A DNA stretch of 64,000 bases, from assembly GCA_963709085.1 (NCBI GenBank), contig CAVPVB010000007.1, positions 186,001 to 250,000 of the forward strand. The letters are read 5' to 3'. Positions 9,250 to 20,826 of this stretch are shown in pieces. How positions within the stretch are numbered: position 1 is the first letter of the stretch; each line of letters opens with the position of its first letter. The notes below the pieces were generated by a model. That model saw only the letters and a program-made list of their open reading frames with translations, had not been told where the DNA came from and did no database searches. The translations under genes and the position numbers were made by a program. The DNA comes from Rhodovastum sp963709085 (GTDB taxonomy: Bacteria; Pseudomonadota; Alphaproteobacteria; Acetobacterales; Acetobacteraceae).

Positions 9250-10704
9250 ATGAGCGGCGCCACGGCGCGGCTTGCGCCACGGGCGTCGTTCGATTCTACG
9301 GGTTCGATGACGCCCGATTGCACCCCCGCCGCCCCCGTTTCCCCCGGCACTCTCCCCGTGCCGTCGCTGCTGGCCAGCTGGCTGGCGCCGTTCCGCGACT
9401 GTTTCACCGCGCCGGTCTGGCAGCGCGTGCTGGTCCTGGTCGCCGGCGCGGTGTTGGCACCAAGCCAGCGGACGGTCAGCGCCGCCCTGCGGGTGATGGG
9501 GCTGGCCGACCAGCCGAGCTTCGGCCGCTTCCACGAAGTCCTGAGCCAGGCGCGTTGGAATTCGCACGCCCTGGCGCGCAGACTGCTCATCCACCTGCTC
9601 GACGCCTTGCTGCCGACCGGCGAGGTGGTGATCGGCATCGACGACACCATCGAACGCCGCTGGGGGCCGAACATCGCAGCCCGCGGCATCTACCGCGATC
9701 CGGTGCGGTCCTCGCGCGGCTTCTTCGTCAAAACCAGCGGCCTGCGCTGGCTGTCGTTGATGGTGGTGCTGCCGGTTCCGTGGGCGAAGCGGCGCTGGGC
9801 GCTGCCGTTCCTGACCATCCTGGCGCCATCGCAGCGCTGCAACGAGAAGCGGGGCCGGCGCCACAAGCCGCTGACCCGCTGGGCGATCCAGGCGATCCTG
9901 CAGACAAGGCGCTGGCTGCCCGACCGCCGCATCGCCATCGTCGGCGACAGCAGCTTCGCCACCCTCGAACTGATCGCCGCGGTCCGCCGCCGCGTCCGTC
10001 TGATCACCCGCCTGCGGCTCGATGCCAACCTGTTCGCGCCGGCCCTGCCGCGCCCGCCCGGCCAGCGCGGCCGGCCGGCGCTGAAAGGCAAGCCTCTGCC
10101 CAAGCTCAGCGCCGTGCTGGCGAACCCGGCAACCGTCTGGACCAAGCTGCAGGTGACCGACTGGTATGGTGGCGAGACCCGGCTGGTCGAAATCGTCTCC
10201 GGCACCGCGGTCTGGTACCATGCCGGCCTGCCGCCGGCGCCGCTCCGCTGGGTGCTGGTGCGCGATCCGTCCGGCCAGCGCGAGCCGCAGGCCTTCCTCA
10301 GCACCAACCTCGACGACACACCGGCGGAGATCCTGGGCTGCTTCGTCTCGCGGTGGCGCGTCGAGACGACGTTTCAGGAGGTCCGCCGCCATCTCGGCGT
10401 CGAGACCCAGCGGCAATGGTCGGACCAGGCCATCCTGCGCACCACGCCGGCGCTGCTCGGGTTGTTCTCGCTGGTGACGCTGTGGGCCGGCGAGTTGATG
10501 GCAGCCCAGGCTACCGCCCTGCGCCCGCGCGGGGCCGCCTGGTATGCCAAGCAGGAACCCACCTTCAGCGACGCCATCGCCGCCGTCCGCCGGGCACTTT
10601 GGTGCCCACCGCATTTTTCGATGTCCCGGCCAGGCAAGGACGTCATCGAAATTCCCACGACTCTCCTGCAGAGTCTCGTCGAGACCGTGTGCTACGCCGC
10701 CTGA
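9250..10704 (+). CDS. DDE transposase (IS701/IS4-like)
   Basis: A transposase of about 465-484 residues. RNase-H-like catalytic acidic residues are visible in VIGIDDTIERRWG (first D), IAIVGDSSFATLE (second D) and RWRVETTFQEVRRHLGVE (E region). Start candidates are 9250 and 9307 (MTPDCTPAAP), the latter giving a more family-like length. No convincing terminal inverted repeats or target duplication were found around it, so the element limits are not called and it may be a remnant. It sits next to a palindromic repeat copy at 10776. Confidence 0.85.
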   Translation: MSGATARLAPRASFDSTGSMTPDCTPAAPVSPGTLPVPSLLASWLAPFRDCFTAPVWQRVLVLVAGAVLAPSQRTVSAALRVMGLADQPSFGRFHEVLSQARWNSHALARRLLIHLLDALLPTGEVVIGIDDTIERRWGPNIAARGIYRDPVRSSRGFFVKTSGLRWLSLMVVLPVPWAKRRWALPFLTILAPSQRCNEKRGRRHKPLTRWAIQAILQTRRWLPDRRIAIVGDSSFATLELIAAVRRRVRLITRLRLDANLFAPALPRPPGQRGRPALKGKPLPKLSAVLANPATVWTKLQVTDWYGGETRLVEIVSGTAVWYHAGLPPAPLRWVLVRDPSGQREPQAFLSTNLDDTPAEILGCFVSRWRVETTFQEVRRHLGVETQRQWSDQAILRTTPALLGLFSLVTLWAGELMAAQATALRPRGAAWYAKQEPTFSDAIAAVRRALWCPPHFSMSRPGKDVIEIPTTLLQSLVETVCYAA

Positions 10705-10775
10705 CGACTCCAGTTGTCCGTTCCACGGCACTCTGCCAAACCGGTACGCTCAAGAAACCGACGGCGGAAAGCCGA

Positions 10776-10827
10776 GCTAAGGGCTCCGCCCTTAGCGGGT
10801 CCAGGGCAGAGCCCTGGCCTTCCTTCC
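10776..10827. repeat. Palindromic intergenic repeat, copy 2 (right-end unit)
   Basis: This 52-base unit, CTAAGGGCTCCGCCCTTAG followed by a GGGTCC-CAGGGCAGAGCCCTGG-CCTTCC block, is the same as the right-hand end of the large repeat at 41254-41305. It contains two short perfect palindromes. It lies between the transposase stop and the TauE/SafE gene and may have moved with, or been cut by, the transposon. Confidence 0.8.
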
Positions 10828-10923
10828 CCGGCGCACCCCTTGCGCCGCGGGCAGCGGCCATTTAACGCCTGTGGGGCAGTGCCCCTGTCCTTGCCGGGCC
10901 TGATGTCCCCGGGGAGTGGAACG

Positions 10924-11688
10924 ATGAGCGGCGCGCTGTTCCTGTTCGTGGCTGGTTTGCTGGCGGGGGCGATGAATGCGGTCGCCGGCGGCGGGTCGTT
11001 CGTCAGCTTTCCGGCACTGGTCGCGATGGGGGTGCCGGCGGTGGCCGCCAATGCGTCTTCCACCGTCGCTCTGGTGCCGGGCACGCTGGCGAGCGCCTGG
11101 GCGTACACCACCGGGCCGCACCGGATGGGGCTGGTGGGGTTCGGCGGGCTGTCGTTTCGCGGCCTGCTGGCGGCGAGCGTTGCCGGCGGTTTGGCCGGGG
11201 CGGTGCTGCTGCTCTCCACCCCCGGCGCCACCTTCGACGCCGTCATCCCCTGGCTGCTGCTGCTGGCCACCATCGTGTTCGCCTTCGGGCGCCGTATCGG
11301 CGCGGCGCTGCGCGCGCGGATGCGGCTGGGGCGGGGGGCGGCGCTGGTCGTGCAGTTCGTGCTCGGGGTCTATGGCGGCTATTTCGGCGGCGCGGTCGGC
11401 CTGATGATGATGGCGGCCTGGATGCTGCTGGAGGCGACCGACCTCAAGGCGATGAATCCGGTGCGCACGCTGCTGACCTCGGCCATGAACATCGTCGCCG
11501 TGCTGTGCTTCGTGGTGGCCGGGCAGGTGTGGTGGCCGCAGGCGCTGGCCGTGCTGGTGGGTGCGGCGGCCGGCGGTTATGCGGGCGCGCGGATCGGCCA
11601 GCGCCTGCCCGCGCTGGCGGTGCGGGTGGTGGTGACGCTGGTGACGGTGAGCATGACGGTGGTGTTCTTCGTCCGCGCCTACGGCTGA
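10924..11688 (+). CDS. TauE/SafE-family membrane permease
   Basis: A 254-residue protein with about eight hydrophobic segments. It opens with the family signature FLFVAGLLAGAMNAVAGGGS and a second-half copy (LGVYGGYFGGAVGLMMMAAW). TauE/SafE proteins export sulfite or other small organosulfur anions across the inner membrane. ATG at 10924 follows GGGGAGTGG; an in-frame ATG at 10903 is possible. There is no adjacent sulfur gene, so the substrate is open. Confidence 0.85.
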   Translation: MSGALFLFVAGLLAGAMNAVAGGGSFVSFPALVAMGVPAVAANASSTVALVPGTLASAWAYTTGPHRMGLVGFGGLSFRGLLAASVAGGLAGAVLLLSTPGATFDAVIPWLLLLATIVFAFGRRIGAALRARMRLGRGAALVVQFVLGVYGGYFGGAVGLMMMAAWMLLEATDLKAMNPVRTLLTSAMNIVAVLCFVVAGQVWWPQALAVLVGAAAGGYAGARIGQRLPALAVRVVVTLVTVSMTVVFFVRAYG

Positions 11689-11701
11689 ACGGCCAAGCCG
11701 C

Positions 11702-12481
11702 TCAGGTCTGCTTGCCCGGAATGTGGCGTATCCGGGCGAAATACGCATCCACCGCCTCGCACACATCCCCGGCGATGACGCGGCGATGGGCGGGAAGCTC
11801 CAGCGCCGCCTCGTCCCGGCGGTTGGACAGGAAGCCCATTTCCAGCAGCACGCTCGGCACGCCGGAGCCGAGCACATACAAATGCGCCTCGCGCGACGGC
11901 GCCGGGGTCAGGTCGATATCGTCGGCCAGGGCGCGGATGATGCCCCAGCGCAGCAGCCCTGCCGGCGAGCGGGGCGGCTCGGGTTCGTCGGCCAGCGCGC
12001 GGGCGATGTCGCTGGCGCGCGCCGGCACCTGGCGCACCGGGGAACGGGCGGACCGGATATACACGCTCGCCCCGCGCGCCCGCCGGTTGGGCGCCGAATC
12101 GGCATGCAGCGAGATCAGCAGCGCCGCACCCTGCGCGCGCACGAAGGCGACGCGATCGGCCAGTTCCAGCGTCTCGTCATGGTCGCGGGTCAGCCGCACC
12201 CGGTAGCGCCTGGTCGCCTCAAGCTGGCGCTTCAGCTCGAGCGCGGTGGCAAGGGTGACGGTTTTCTCCGGCGTGCCGGTGATGCCGATGGCGCCGGGGT
12301 CGCGCCCGCCATGGCCGGGGTCCACCACGATGAGCGGCAAGGGCGCGCTGTGCTCCGCAGTGGCGGCCGCCCTGCCGGCCCGCCGGTGGGCAGTCGCCGC
12401 CGCCGCCGGCAGCGGGTGCATAAAGGGAGCGATCAGGCCACCCAGCACAAGGCGGCGTCCGGTGCGCACGGTCGTCATCAA
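11702..12481 (-). CDS. N-acetylmuramoyl-L-alanine amidase (Amidase_3)
   Basis: A 259-residue zinc amidase that cleaves the bond between MurNAc and L-Ala in peptidoglycan. Zinc and catalytic residues are visible as H57 in DPGHGGRDPG, E72 in TPEKT, H126 in SLHAD and a Glu near 217 in LLEMGF. The N-terminus (TGRRLVLGG then a hydrophobic stretch ending AAAA) resembles a Tat signal, as in AmiA/AmiC, so it is probably periplasmic. It faces the TauE gene convergently across a 13-base gap. Confidence 0.92.
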   Translation of the reverse strand: MMTTVRTGRRLVLGGLIAPFMHPLPAAAATAHRRAGRAAATAEHSAPLPLIVVDPGHGGRDPGAIGITGTPEKTVTLATALELKRQLEATRRYRVRLTRDHDETLELADRVAFVRAQGAALLISLHADSAPNRRARGASVYIRSARSPVRQVPARASDIARALADEPEPPRSPAGLLRWGIIRALADDIDLTPAPSREAHLYVLGSGVPSVLLEMGFLSNRRDEAALELPAHRRVIAGDVCEAVDAYFARIRHIPGKQT

Positions 12482-12563
12482 TATAATTTAACACGGCGTC
12501 GCAGCCGGAGGCGAGAAGTGATTGGTTAAAATCCGCTTGTCCCGCCGGCTCAAACCGGCATGC

Positions 12564-13016
12564 TCAGACCGGCGCGGCATGCAGCGCCGCGACCTCCCGC
12601 ACCTTGCGCGCCATCGAGGCGATGCCGTTGCCGCGGTTGGTGGACAGCGCCTCGAGCAGCCCCAGCTCCTTCAGGAACACCGGGTCGGTCGCCGTGATCT
12701 CGGCGGGCGGGCGGCCCGAATACACCCGCAGCAGCATGGCGATGAGGCCGGAGACGATCGCCGCGTCCGACACGCCGGCGTAATACATCCGCCCGTCGCG
12801 CAGCACCGCCTCCATCCACACCCGGCTCTGGCAGCCCGGCACGCGGTGGGCATCATCGGCCCAGGCCTCGGGGAAGGGCGGCAGATTGCGGCCAAGCTCG
12901 ATGATGTAGCGGTAGCGGTCCTCCCAGTCGTCGAGCACGGCCAGATCGTCGGCGATCGCGGCGATGGCCGCCGCGGCGGTCGGGTCCTCGGGAAGAACGA
13001 AGGGATCGGTGCTCAT
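12564..13016 (-). CDS. sufE: SufE-family Fe-S cluster assembly protein
   Basis: A 150-residue SufE. The sulfur-accepting cysteine is C62 in RVPGCQSRVW and the fold continues with YIIELGRNLPPFPE and the C-terminal STNRGNGIASM segment. SufE takes persulfide sulfur from the cysteine desulfurase SufS and passes it to the SufBCD scaffold. ATG at 13016 matches the usual length. It lies 31 bases downstream of gshB on the same strand and is probably co-transcribed. No other suf gene is in the window. Confidence 0.92.
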   Translation of the reverse strand: MSTDPFVLPEDPTAAAAIAAIADDLAVLDDWEDRYRYIIELGRNLPPFPEAWADDAHRVPGCQSRVWMEAVLRDGRMYYAGVSDAAIVSGLIAMLLRVYSGRPPAEITATDPVFLKELGLLEALSTNRGNGIASMARKVREVAALHAAPV

Positions 13017-13047
13017 GGCATTGATGTGCGGGCCGGCCAGGGTCCCG

Positions 13048-14049
13048 TCAAGCCGGGTCGGCCGCCAGTTTCGTCTCAATCGCATCCCACACCTGGCTGG
13101 CCAGGTCGGTGCCGTTGAAGCGGTCGACTTCCTGGATGCCGGTGGGCGAGGTGACGTTGATCTCGGTCAGCCAGTCGCCGATCACGTCGATGCCGACAAA
13201 CAGCAGGCCCTGTTGCTTCAGGGTGGGACCGATGCGGGCGCAGATCTCGAGGTCGCGCGCGGTCAGCTCCGCCCGCTCGGCCCGGCCGCCGACATGCATG
13301 TTGCTGCGGGCCTCGCCCGCCGCCGGCACGCGGTTGACGGCGCCGGCCGGCGCGCCGTCGATCAGGATGATGCGCTTGTCGCCCCCGCGCACCTCCGGCA
13401 GGTAGCGCTGCACCATCAGCGGCTCGCGCGAGCGGGCAAAATGCATTTCGAGCAGCGCGTTCAGGTTGGGGTCGTCATGGCGGATCAGGAACACGCCCGA
13501 GCCGCCGTTGCCGAACAGCGGCTTGACCACGATGTCCTTGTGGGTGGCGCGGAAGCCGCGGATGGCGTCAGGGTCCCAGGTCACCATGGTGGGTGGCATC
13601 AGCTCGGGGAAATGGGTCACCAGCAGCTTCTCCGGCGCGTTGCGCACGGCAACCGGGTTGTTCACCACCAGCGTGCCGGTGCCGTCGCCGCAATGGATGT
13701 GCTCCAGCAGGTGGGTGGCGGTGATGTAGGCCATGTCGAAGGGCGGGTCCTGGCGCATCAGCACCACGTCCATCCGGCCGAGGTCGAGCAGCACCGGCTC
13801 GCCGAAGCGGTAATGGTCGCTGCGCACGCGCTGCACGGTCACCGGCCGGGCGCGGGCGAACAGCCGCTGCTCGCGGTGCGCCCCTTCCTTCAGCATGCCC
13901 TCGCGCAGGGTGAGGTATTTCACCTCATAGTGCCACAGCACGTGCCCGCGGTTCTGCGCCGCCAGCATCAGGGCGAAGCTGGAATCGCCATCGATGTTGA
14001 TGGTCTCGATCGGGTCCATCTGGACCGCGACATTGAGGGTGCGCGCCAT
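13048..14049 (-). CDS. gshB: Glutathione synthetase
   Basis: A 333-residue ATP-grasp enzyme joining gamma-glutamylcysteine and glycine. Family segments include the N-terminus MARTLNVAVQMDPIETINIDGD, DVVLMRQDPPFDMAYI, and the ATP-grasp region KPLFGNGGSGVF. Its C-terminal NVTSPTGIQEVDRFNG is characteristic of GshB. The start at 14049 places MARTLNV at the expected position. It leads the gshB-sufE pair. Confidence 0.95.
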   Translation of the reverse strand: MARTLNVAVQMDPIETINIDGDSSFALMLAAQNRGHVLWHYEVKYLTLREGMLKEGAHREQRLFARARPVTVQRVRSDHYRFGEPVLLDLGRMDVVLMRQDPPFDMAYITATHLLEHIHCGDGTGTLVVNNPVAVRNAPEKLLVTHFPELMPPTMVTWDPDAIRGFRATHKDIVVKPLFGNGGSGVFLIRHDDPNLNALLEMHFARSREPLMVQRYLPEVRGGDKRIILIDGAPAGAVNRVPAAGEARSNMHVGGRAERAELTARDLEICARIGPTLKQQGLLFVGIDVIGDWLTEINVTSPTGIQEVDRFNGTDLASQVWDAIETKLAADPA

Positions 14050-14125
14050 GGCTGCCTCCACCGGCCGTTCAGGGGCATCGTCTATCTGCCGGACGCGGGG
14101 AAGGCCAGGAGACTTTCGGGCGGTG

Positions 14126-14962
14126 TCAGGCCAGGCGTGAGCGCAACGCATTCATCGTCGCCCGGGTGCGCTCCGCCGCGTCGCCCTGCGGCACCAGGCG
14201 CAGGAAACACCCGTAGCAGCGCAGCGCGGCGTCCACCTGGCCGAGCTGCTGGTTGAGCCGCCCCGCCTCGTGCCACAGCGTCGCCCGGTCCGGCGCGATG
14301 CGCAGCATGTCTTCGGTGCAGGCCAGCGCCCCTTCCATGTCGCCGCTGCCCAGCCGGCGGTGCCGGATGTTGCCCTGCAGCCGCAGCAGCACCGCGCGCG
14401 AGGACATCGGCGCCAGCAGGCCGGGCCGCAGCTCGGCCTGCTCCCCCTCGACCGCCTTGAGCAGAAGCAGCAGCGCCGCCGTGTCGAGCGGGGCGCCGCC
14501 GGCGAACACGTCGAGCAGGGTCTTGCCGCTATCGCCCTCCAGCGCCAGCAGGAAATGGCCGGGGAAATCGACGCCATGCGCCGCCCAGCCGACGGCGCGG
14601 GCGGCATGCAGCCAGATGATGCCGAGCGCCACCGGCAGGCCGCGCCGGCGCTCGATGACATGGATCAGATTGGCGTTGCGCAAATTGTCGTAGTCCCGGG
14701 TGTCGCCGGCATAGCCGTGCCGGGCCGAGATCAGCAGCGCCAGCACCCGCGCCCGGGTGGGGACGTCGTTGTCCGGCACGCCACGGGCCAGCACGACCGC
14801 CTCGCGCGCCAGAACCGACAGATGCTGCCGGGCGGCCTGCCAGTCGGAAGCGGGGGCGTCCACCCGGGCCAGTTGGAGGGCCGCGCCGGCAATGTCGATT
14901 TCGCTGTCCGGCAGCAGGCCGATGGCGTCGAGGGCGGCCTGCGGCGAGGGGTCCTGCGGCAC
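14126..14962 (-). CDS. SirB1-family transglutaminase-like/TPR protein
   Basis: A 278-residue COG2912-type protein. A transglutaminase-like N-terminal part contains DYDNLRNANLIHVIERRRG and LPVALGIIWLHAARAVGW, followed by GVDFPGHFLLAL. The C-terminal part holds TPR-like helices (ATLWHEAGRLNQQLGQVDAALRCY). No ATG is available downstream of the thiC stop; GTG at 14962, five bases after that stop, is the likely start and implies coupling to thiC. Function in this family is not well established. Confidence 0.82.
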   Translation of the reverse strand: MPQDPSPQAALDAIGLLPDSEIDIAGAALQLARVDAPASDWQAARQHLSVLAREAVVLARGVPDNDVPTRARVLALLISARHGYAGDTRDYDNLRNANLIHVIERRRGLPVALGIIWLHAARAVGWAAHGVDFPGHFLLALEGDSGKTLLDVFAGGAPLDTAALLLLLKAVEGEQAELRPGLLAPMSSRAVLLRLQGNIRHRRLGSGDMEGALACTEDMLRIAPDRATLWHEAGRLNQQLGQVDAALRCYGCFLRLVPQGDAAERTRATMNALRSRLA

Positions 14963-14967
14963 GAGGG

Positions 14968-16815
<1,848 letters not shown>

Positions 16816-16877
16816 ACTCCCCCCTTTGTTCGGTTGGGTGTCGGGGCAGGGCAGGGGGAGGGGTGGCACACGATTTC

Positions 16878-16978
16878 CCGTCCCTACGCCGGTGCGACCC
16901 GGATCAGGTTCAAAGGGTCACCGCGCCGCAGAATGCCGTTACGGTATCTCAGCCCCTTGCCGGGGCTCCCCTCGGAGA
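16878..16978 (-). promoter_or_regulatory. TPP riboswitch (THI element) of thiC
   Basis: Read on the minus strand, the leader contains the THI-box landmarks in order: GGGGAGCC, GGGGCTGAGATACC, then CCCTTTGAACCTGATC, and the closing CACCGGCGTAGGGA. These form the P2-P5 arms of the thiamine pyrophosphate aptamer. It sits about 65-165 bases upstream of the thiC start. The expression platform was not resolved. Confidence 0.95.
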
Positions 16979-17022
16979 GGGTCACAGTGTGGCGGTGTCA
17001 TGCGGCTGTCAACAGCGGCACT

Positions 17023-17562
17023 TCAGGCTCGCGTGTCAGTGTAGAAGGCACCGAGCGGGGCGGAAAAGCCGATCTCCGGCAGGTCGAGCACCGACTCCGC
17101 CCCGGACAGCACTTCCTCGCGGAACTGTCGGGAGCGGCGCAGCACCCACGCCGCCGGCGTCTCGGGCTGCAACATCACATAGATCATGATGGCGGGGACG
17201 GAAGCGTATTCGGCCGCCTTGACCCGGCGGTCGGTCAGCGCCGTGGACGGCGACATCACCTCAAACACGACCGTGGGCGCGACGGCGTCGGTGCCCGGCG
17301 CCACCGGGCCGCAAACGACCGTGACATCCGGATAGCGCACGCGGTCGCCGATCAGCACTTTCAGGTCACCGCCGAATGCCTCGCATCCGGCCCGCAAGCC
17401 GGCGTTCAGGCGGGCAACGGCGCGGCGGACGGCTCGGGCATGCGCAACCGTGCCCCCCGTCATGGCCACGGGCTGGATGCCGTCGAATTCGTAACGTCCG
17501 TCCTGTTCGCTTTCCCAGGCCAGGAATTCGCCCAGGGTCAGCGGCCGCAGCGATGCGCTCAT
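17023..17562 (-). CDS. Uma2-family endonuclease-like protein (DUF820)
   Basis: A 179-residue protein of the Uma2/DUF820 family with a PD-(D/E)xK-type core: RYPDVTVVC supplies the Asp and TVVFEVMSPSTALTDRR the Glu, with a following Lys in VKAAEYASV. Family members are widespread, often multicopy and poorly characterised. It stands alone between the thiC riboswitch and the DUF2125 locus. Confidence 0.85.
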   Translation of the reverse strand: MSASLRPLTLGEFLAWESEQDGRYEFDGIQPVAMTGGTVAHARAVRRAVARLNAGLRAGCEAFGGDLKVLIGDRVRYPDVTVVCGPVAPGTDAVAPTVVFEVMSPSTALTDRRVKAAEYASVPAIMIYVMLQPETPAAWVLRRSRQFREEVLSGAESVLDLPEIGFSAPLGAFYTDTRA

Positions 17563-17625
17563 GCAAACAGGATAGCAGAAAGACGCTTGCCGCGGGCCGG
17601 CCCCGTCCGCCTTTTCGCCGCCCCG

Positions 17626-19087
17626 TTACGGCCGGTGTCCGCGCGGGCGCTCCGGCGCCGCCAGGGGCACCATCAGCAGCGCGCTCAGATCGGTTCCATT
17701 CACCTCGGCGTGGCCCTGGCCGTAGGTCACGTTCCAGGTGGTGGCGTCGCCCGCCTGGGTGCCGACGCCCTTGAGCAGGAGCAGGAAGGGCGTTGCGACC
17801 TGCAGTTCGGGCGCGGCGGCGGCGCGGCGGATCAGGGCGTCCAGGCCGGTGGCGACAATATGGGCCGTGCCGGCGATGTCGTCCGGCCCGACGACCGTCA
17901 TGGTCCCGCTCGCCTTCAGCACCGCCGGGCCAAGGTCCAGCACCAGATCATCCAGCCCGGCCTTCAGCGGCGCCTTGCCGATCAGCTCCAGCGCCTCGGC
18001 CCGCAGCGTCTCGGGGTCGCCGCCATCGATCGCGCGCAGCAGCAGCGACACCAGCGCATCGACCGGGATGCCGGACAGATGCGGCGCCAGGGCGAGGCGG
18101 CGGGGCAGGTAGTCGCGTAGCGGCCCTGGCGGAAACAGCGGCGAATCGATGCCCTCCAGCGACAGCCGCACCGACAGATCCAGCAGGCCGTCAATGGCGG
18201 CGGCACGGCCGCCGATGGTGAGGCTGGCGAGCGAGCCGCGCTGGCCGCCGATATCGAGCCGCACGCCCTCCAGCGTGGTCTCCTGCCGCGCGCCGCCCAG
18301 CAGGTCGCGCAGCAGGAATACCAGCTCGCGCAGCCCCGCCCGGTCGGCCGGCACCGGGCCGGCGAGGCCGCGCAATGCCGCGCCGAGGCGGTCGAAGGCG
18401 ACGCCCTCCACCCGCCCGCTGCCGCGAATCCGGTCGGCGGCGATGATGGCCCGGCCGGACCCGTCCGCGCTGTCGGTGACGATGCTGAGATGCTCGCCCT
18501 GTCCCTCGCCGGCGACGGTGGCGCGACCCTCGCCGGTGGGCTCCCAGCCGCCATGCCAGGTGGTGCGGTCGAGATGGAGGGTCTGCGTGCCGTCGCCGCT
18601 GCGCGCGCGCGAACTCATAGCCGCGCAGCGCCGCCGTGAAGCCGGAGGCGGTGGCCAGGGTCGGATCGAACACGCCGCTGATTTCCTGCCCGGCCAGCGT
18701 CAGCACCCAGCTGCCCGGCCCGGCGCCGCGCATCGCCGGCTGGTCGGCGCGCAACGGCGTGGGCAGGCGCAGCGATTCGATCGCCCAGAGGCCGCCGTCC
18801 AGAGGCTTTGCCAGGGCGGTGACCGGATCGCCGGTGAGCCGCCAGCCGGTATCGCCGACCGCGCCCGCGACCGGCAGATCGAACCGGAAGCCATCGCCCG
18901 CCGGGGTCACCTGCACTTCGTGGCCGCCGAGATCGACGGCGGGGCTGGCCAGGCCGGCGATCCAGGCGCGGATCTGCGCCTGCAGCGCGGCCGCCGTGTC
19001 GGCGGCGGCATCGGCGCGGCAAGGCGCCGGCGCCATCAGCACCGCCAGGGCGAGCAAGGGCACGGCAATCCGGGTGGCAAGCGACAT
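17626..19087 (-). pseudogene. DUF2125 periplasmic protein, split by a CG-tract frameshift
   Basis: The first frame starts MSLATRIAVPLLALAVLMAP at 19087, a clear signal peptide, and runs through the N-terminal half to GFTAALRGYEFARA. The C-terminal half (SGDGTQTLHLDRTTWHGGW to the stop at 17626) lies in the +1 frame. The switch is inside a run of alternating CG near 18605. Restoring one CG unit joins the halves as FARARSGDG. The whole gene would encode about 487 residues. The (CG)n context makes slippage or an assembly slip the simplest explanation. The function of DUF2125 is unknown. Confidence 0.78.
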
Positions 19088-19164
19088 GGCGGCATGGTTC
19101 CGTGGCGGCGGATGGACAGACCCTGCCCGGAAAAGATGCGGCGGCGCGGGAAGTTCACAACCGC

Positions 19165-20793
19165 TCATCCCCGGCGCTCCCGCGCCGCCTTGAAGCCGGC
19201 GACGAAGCGGGCAAGCGTACCGGAGGTGGCGCCACGCGGCAGCATCACCTCGATCAACTGGAATTTCCCGCGCGTCGCATGGGCATGCGCCAGCGCCGCG
19301 GCCAGTTCCCGCCGCGTGTGCACGCGCACCCCCTCGCCCCCCAGCGGCCCGGCGAGTTCGGCGAAGCGCCAGTCGTCGAGGTCGTTGAAGCGGCTCTCGG
19401 GCTGGAACACCCGCAGCATCTCCCAGCCCCTGTTGTTGAACACCACCACGATCGGGTCCCAGCCGTAGTGCCGGCAATTGCCCAGCTCGAACCCGGTCAT
19501 CTGGAACGCGCCGTCGCCCACCAGAACCAGCACCCGCTGGCCGGTGGCAACCCCGGCGCCGAGCCCGGCCGGCACGCCGAACCCCATGCCGGCATAGTAG
19601 CCGGGCGCGGCGAGCGGCGCGCGGGCGATCTCCATGGCGGTGAACAGGCAATCGCCCATGTCGGCGGTGATCGGCATCGGGCCGTGCCGGGCGAACAGAT
19701 CATTCACCGCGGCGGCGACATCCGAGGGCTGCAGCGGGGCGTCGTCCACCGTCAGGGTGCTGGGCGGGGGTGGGGGCGGCGCCGGCCCAACCTCACCCGC
19801 CGCCGGCACCCGGGCCAGCAGGGCGTCGAGCAGATCGTCGAGCGGAATGGCGGCGTAGGTATGATGCGCCACCCGCACCTCGCGGTTGATCGCCAGGATG
19901 GCGCCGCGCATGTCCACCTTGCGCACCGACACGCCGAAATTGGTGTCGCACAGAATAACGCCGAGCAGCAGCAGCCCGTCCGATCCTTCCACCAGCTCGG
20001 TGATCGCCGGGTCACCGGCCGCCCCCAGATAGGTGCCGCGCACCACGTCGGGATGCGCCGACAGCAGGCCGCGGCCCATGAAGGTGGTGACCACCGGGAT
20101 GCCAAGCGCCCGCGCCAGCGCGGCGGCCTTTTCCTCCACGCCGTAGCGGCGCGTCTCCACGTCCACCATCACCACCGGGCGGCGGGCGGCGCGCAGCCGC
20201 GCCAGAATCTCGTCGGCACATTCGGCCAGCGCGTCCGGATCGGCCGGACGGTGCGCCAGCACCGCGACGGGGCCGGTCTCCGCCCCCACCATGTCGCGCG
20301 GCAGCTCGATATAGACCGGGAGGGAGAATTCCTGGGCGCTGCGCAGCACCCGGGCGATCTCGCCGGCGGCGCGGGCGGGGTCGTCCAGGATCGCCTGGTC
20401 GCAGGTGATTTCACGGAACACCCGCGCCTGGGTATCCAGCGCGCGCGCCATGTGGTGCAGCTGCAGGCCGGCGGCGCGCTCGGGCACGCCCGGGGCGCCG
20501 GAGATCACCACCACCGGCGAACGCTCGGCGAAGGCGCCGGCGATCGGGTTCACCAGATTAAAGGCGCCGGCCCCCCAGGTGACCACCGCCACCGAAATCG
20601 AGCCACGGAACCGCGCCGCCGAATCCGCCGCGAAACCCACCGCCGGCTCGTGGCTGAGCGTGTAGTACGGCAGCGTGCCGCTCTCCTCGATCAGCTTGAA
20701 GAAAGGCAGCACGAAATCGCCGGGAATGCCGAAAATCTCCCGCGCGCCGTAAGCGCGCAGGGCCTCCAGCAAGGCGTTTCCGAGCGTGGGCAT
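19165..20793 (-). CDS. ThDP-dependent 2-keto acid decarboxylase (indolepyruvate/phenylpyruvate type)
   Basis: A 542-residue enzyme of the pyruvate decarboxylase group. The catalytic Glu is E49 in LSHEPAVGFAAD and the ThDP/Mg motif runs from VGDGAFQMTG to VVFNNRGW near residues 420-450. The middle FAD-like domain carries GIPVVTTFMGRGLL. Sequence style (short SHE segment, GNCRHYGWDPIVVVFNN) favours indolepyruvate or phenylpyruvate decarboxylase over acetolactate synthase. Substrate choice is inference. A Pro-rich linker (about 7 prolines) precedes the C-terminal domain. Confidence 0.85.
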   Translation of the reverse strand: MPTLGNALLEALRAYGAREIFGIPGDFVLPFFKLIEESGTLPYYTLSHEPAVGFAADSAARFRGSISVAVVTWGAGAFNLVNPIAGAFAERSPVVVISGAPGVPERAAGLQLHHMARALDTQARVFREITCDQAILDDPARAAGEIARVLRSAQEFSLPVYIELPRDMVGAETGPVAVLAHRPADPDALAECADEILARLRAARRPVVMVDVETRRYGVEEKAAALARALGIPVVTTFMGRGLLSAHPDVVRGTYLGAAGDPAITELVEGSDGLLLLGVILCDTNFGVSVRKVDMRGAILAINREVRVAHHTYAAIPLDDLLDALLARVPAAGEVGPAPPPPPPSTLTVDDAPLQPSDVAAAVNDLFARHGPMPITADMGDCLFTAMEIARAPLAAPGYYAGMGFGVPAGLGAGVATGQRVLVLVGDGAFQMTGFELGNCRHYGWDPIVVVFNNRGWEMLRVFQPESRFNDLDDWRFAELAGPLGGEGVRVHTRRELAAALAHAHATRGKFQLIEVMLPRGATSGTLARFVAGFKAARERRG

Positions 20794-20826
20794 GGCAGCC
20801 TCCGGCGGATGGCGATCCGCGTGTGG

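Noticed and set aside
9206..10776. Terminal inverted repeats for the DDE transposase
   Set aside because: No matching ends were found on either side by eye, so no element limits are claimed.
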